Made by a program: the position numbers and the translations under genes. From Pseudomonas sp. F(2018) (GTDB taxonomy: Bacteria > Pseudomonadota > Gammaproteobacteria > Pseudomonadales > Pseudomonadaceae): a stretch of 64,000 nucleotides of DNA. The DNA is taken from the NCBI RefSeq assembly GCF_005508865.1, contig NZ_SCOM01000002.1, positions 744,001 through 808,000 on the forward strand. The letters run 5' to 3'. Positions 62,125-64,000 of this stretch are shown piece after piece. Positions within the stretch are counted from its first letter, which is position 1. Each line of letters starts with the position of its first letter. Below the pieces are notes generated by a model. That model was not told the DNA's origin. It worked only from the letters and a program-made list of their open reading frames with translations, and did no database searches.

Positions 62125-62928
62125 ATGGCGAAACTCCAGCGAGAGCTGCGCGAGCGAATCATCGAATTGCAGGTACGCCTGTTCGTTTGTGTCGCCCGAC
62201 TGCAGAGCCAGTCAGACGACGAGGCCCTGCATGACCTGCGCATCGCCCTGCGCCGCCTACGCAGCCTGTTGCGGCCATTGCGCAGCGAGAAACTATGCTC
62301 AGCCCTGGAACAGGCAGCCGGGGAGCTGGGTGATGCCAGTGGCCCGCTGCGGGATCTCGAGGTATTGGCGAGCGAACTGCAGCGGCGCGGTCAACCACTC
62401 GCCGCTCGGCGCCGGCGAGCTCATCTGGCGCATGGCTACGTGCGCTTGCTGGAAGGTCTGCCGCTAAGGCGGCTGCTGATCCTGCTCGACGACTGGCCCG
62501 AGGAGCAGCGCCAGGCCGTGCGCAGCGGCGAGTGGCAGGTCCGGGGCAAGGCGGTTTGCAAATACATGCGCAAGCAGGGCTGGCAGCTCGCCGAGGCATT
62601 GCGCGACCCCGCGCACGACCGGCACCGTCTGCGCCTGCTGATCAAGCGCCTGCGCTACTGCAACGAGGCCTGGCCGCAACGTGCGAATCTGCATTCCGCG
62701 GTACCCAAGGCGCTGCGTAACGCCCAGAGCGCCCTTGGCGACTGGCATGACCACTGGCAATGGCTGCAACGCCTGCACACCGAGCCGGACCTGGCGCCCT
62801 GCGCCGAAGTCTGGCGCCAGCGCCTGCAGCAGGCCGAGGCCGACGCCGATCTGGCCCTGCAGGCGCTGCTGGAGCATTTCCCCCCAAGCCCCGGCGCAGA
62901 GCTGAATGCTCGGCAATATCGCCGCTGA
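62125..62928 (+). CDS. CHAD-domain protein
   Basis: The 267-aa product is His/Arg-rich and helical, with the CHAD pattern of conserved histidines and basic residues (EALHDLRIALRRLRSLLRPL, LRLLIKRLRYCNEAW, ALGDWHDHWQWLQRL). CHAD domains bind polyphosphate; in some bacteria they associate with polyphosphate granules. No CYTH partner domain is present. It starts 2 bases after the transglutaminase gene, in line with co-transcription. Confidence 0.88.
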   Translation: MAKLQRELRERIIELQVRLFVCVARLQSQSDDEALHDLRIALRRLRSLLRPLRSEKLCSALEQAAGELGDASGPLRDLEVLASELQRRGQPLAARRRRAHLAHGYVRLLEGLPLRRLLILLDDWPEEQRQAVRSGEWQVRGKAVCKYMRKQGWQLAEALRDPAHDRHRLRLLIKRLRYCNEAWPQRANLHSAVPKALRNAQSALGDWHDHWQWLQRLHTEPDLAPCAEVWRQRLQQAEADADLALQALLEHFPPSPGAELNARQYRR

Positions 62929-63000
62929 ATTGGCCGCTCAGTCCCTCCCGCGGCGGCGCGCTTTTCTCTAAGCTTCAGTCTGTATGAAAGGAGATTGCGC

Positions 63001-63798
63001 ATGACCTTCGCTGAACTGATCCACGCGGTGCACACCCATCCGCAGCACGTCGTCGTTCCCGGCCTGTGGGGCCAGGGGCGCGCCACCTTTGGCGGCCTGG
63101 TAGCGGCCATGGTCTACGAGGCGATGCGCCTCAAGGTGCCGGCGGGGCGTCCGGTGCGCTCGCTGTCCATCACCTTCGTCGGCCCCATGCTGATGGGCGA
63201 GCCGGTGGCGTTCGAGGTGGAGATCCTGCGCGAGGGCAAGTCGGTCAGCCAGGTGGTGGGGCGCGCGGTACAGAACGGCGCGGTAGTGGCCATGGCCCAG
63301 GGCAGCTTCGGCGCCTCGCGTGCCTCTGCCGTGCGCGTGGAAGCTGAGGCGGCGCCGGCCATGAAGGCGGTGGAAGAATGCCAGGAGCTGCCCTATCTGG
63401 CCGGTGTCACGCCGGAGTTCACCCGCTTCCTGGCCATGCGCTGGGGCGAGGGCGGCATGCCCTTCACCAACAACCCGTCGCGCCATATGGGCGGCTGGGT
63501 GCGCCTGCGCAGCGACGTGAGTCACGACAAGGTCAGCGAGGCCCACCTGCTGGCTCTGGTGGATGCCTGGCCGCCGGCGGTGCTGTCGCACCTGAGCACA
63601 CCGGCCCCCGGCAGCTCGCTGACCTGGACCATCGAGTTCGTTCACCCGATCCCCAGCCTGACCACCCATGACTGGTGCCTGTACCGGGCCGAGATCGAAC
63701 ATGCCCTCGACGGCTATGGCCATATCGCCGCTCGGCTGTGGACGCCCGACGGCCAGCTGCTGGCCCTGAGCCGGCAGACCACGACGGTATTCGATTAA
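63001..63798 (+). CDS. Acyl-CoA thioesterase, TesB-like double hotdog
   Basis: The 265-aa product has two hotdog domains: the first with [24 protein letters not shown], the second from about residue 150 ([32 protein letters not shown]...). It is the 4HBT_3/TesB-type family acting on acyl-CoA. AAGGAGA lies 6-7 bases before ATG 63001. Stop overlaps the tatD stop by three bases, tail to tail. Confidence 0.87.
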   Translation: MTFAELIHAVHTHPQHVVVPGLWGQGRATFGGLVAAMVYEAMRLKVPAGRPVRSLSITFVGPMLMGEPVAFEVEILREGKSVSQVVGRAVQNGAVVAMAQGSFGASRASAVRVEAEAAPAMKAVEECQELPYLAGVTPEFTRFLAMRWGEGGMPFTNNPSRHMGGWVRLRSDVSHDKVSEAHLLALVDAWPPAVLSHLSTPAPGSSLTWTIEFVHPIPSLTTHDWCLYRAEIEHALDGYGHIAARLWTPDGQLLALSRQTTTVFD

Positions 63799-64000
63799 AC
63801 CTCCGGTAACCCGAAGAAGGCCCGAGCTGCGGCGGTGGTGTGCGCCGCCAGCGCCTCCTGGCTCTCGCCACGGTGCAGGGCCACCTCGCGCAGCACCTCG
63901 GTGAGGAAGGCCGGCTCGTTGTGCCCACTCTTCGGCTTCGGCCGCAGGCTGCGTGGCAGCAGATAGGGCGCATCGCTCTCCAGCATCAGGCGGCCGGCCG
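63795..64000 (-). CDS. tatD: TatD-family deoxyribonuclease, C-terminal part (cut by window edge)
   Basis: The visible 68 residues read ...[45 protein letters not shown]..., the C-terminal metal-site motif (ESDAPYL) and the N-E-P segment of TatD-type metal-dependent DNases. The N-terminal part lies outside the window. Which TatD paralogue (TatD, YcfH or YjjV) cannot be told from the tail alone; the [15 protein letters not shown] stretch suits the TatD branch. Confidence 0.85.
   Translation of the reverse strand, partial: AGRLMLESDAPYLLPRSLRPKPKSGHNEPAFLTEVLREVALHRGESQEALAAHTTAAARAFFGLPEV

Overview
The window is a contiguous piece of a high-GC Gammaproteobacterium, almost certainly Pseudomonas. 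It carries an alginate operon, the gltA / sdhCDAB / sucAB-lpdG / sucCD block followed by a BraB-type carrier, and a kdpFABC-DE locus, with protein lengths and landmark residues close to those I know from P. aeruginosa. The genus call is from recall of those proteins, not from a search. No rRNA, tRNA, CRISPR array, IS element or phage gene was seen. Both edges cut a gene: algX on the left and tatD on the right.

Layout. (1) 1-7349: the distal alginate operon, algX'-algI-algJ-algF-algL-algA. It covers O-acetylation (algX, I, J, F), the periplasmic lyase (algL) and GDP-mannose precursor supply (algA). algL sits between algF and algA, not between algX and algI as in the canonical Pseudomonas operon, and its product has a lipobox-like N terminus. 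(2) 7463-16655: acnA, rlmM, a 59-aa ORF, tusA, a gamma-glutamylcyclotransferase, a MATE exporter, pdxB, a thioesterase plus XRE regulator pair, and a 58-aa conserved ORF. (3) 16771-22247: a tight six-gene + strand run (NAD-kinase-like, GFA-like, DUF1287, DCC, ABC exporter, saccharopine-dehydrogenase-like). (4) 22248-26565: rhtA-like exporter, ppnP, a DEDDh exonuclease, a beta-hydroxyacid dehydrogenase, DUF486, a YkgJ-like protein and a START-domain protein. (5) 26765-41377: the TCA block, with gltA divergent from sdhC and a good sigma-70 promoter for each. GC-rich hairpins fill the gaps at sdhB/sucA, sucA/sucB, sucB/lpdG and lpdG/sucC; braB follows. (6) 41530-47621: two alpha/beta hydrolases, a GST, a DUF4892 protein, an AI-2E-family permease and a DUF945 protein. 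(7) 47866-55916: kdpF-A-B-C-D-E, including a 29-aa KdpF; the kdpA/kdpB and kdpB/kdpC gaps each contain a different intergenic repeat. (8) 55924-64000: a patatin-like protein, a small lipoprotein, a flavin-reductase-fold protein, a MoxR-DUF58-transglutaminase operon, a CHAD protein, a TesB-like thioesterase and the tatD end.

The most unusual structure is a 141-142 bp intergenic repeat present three times (26565-26706 +, 49651-49792 -, 58027-58167 +). Each copy abuts the stop codon of the preceding gene. Three blocks are nearly invariant, while two pairs of inverted arms differ completely between copies yet stay self-complementary within each copy. That is covariation, the pattern of a selected fold or of arm-to-arm correction. 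Other points to check are the relocated, possibly lipidated AlgL, a symmetric operator-like site in front of the XRE/thioesterase pair, and a candidate KdpE site upstream of kdpF.
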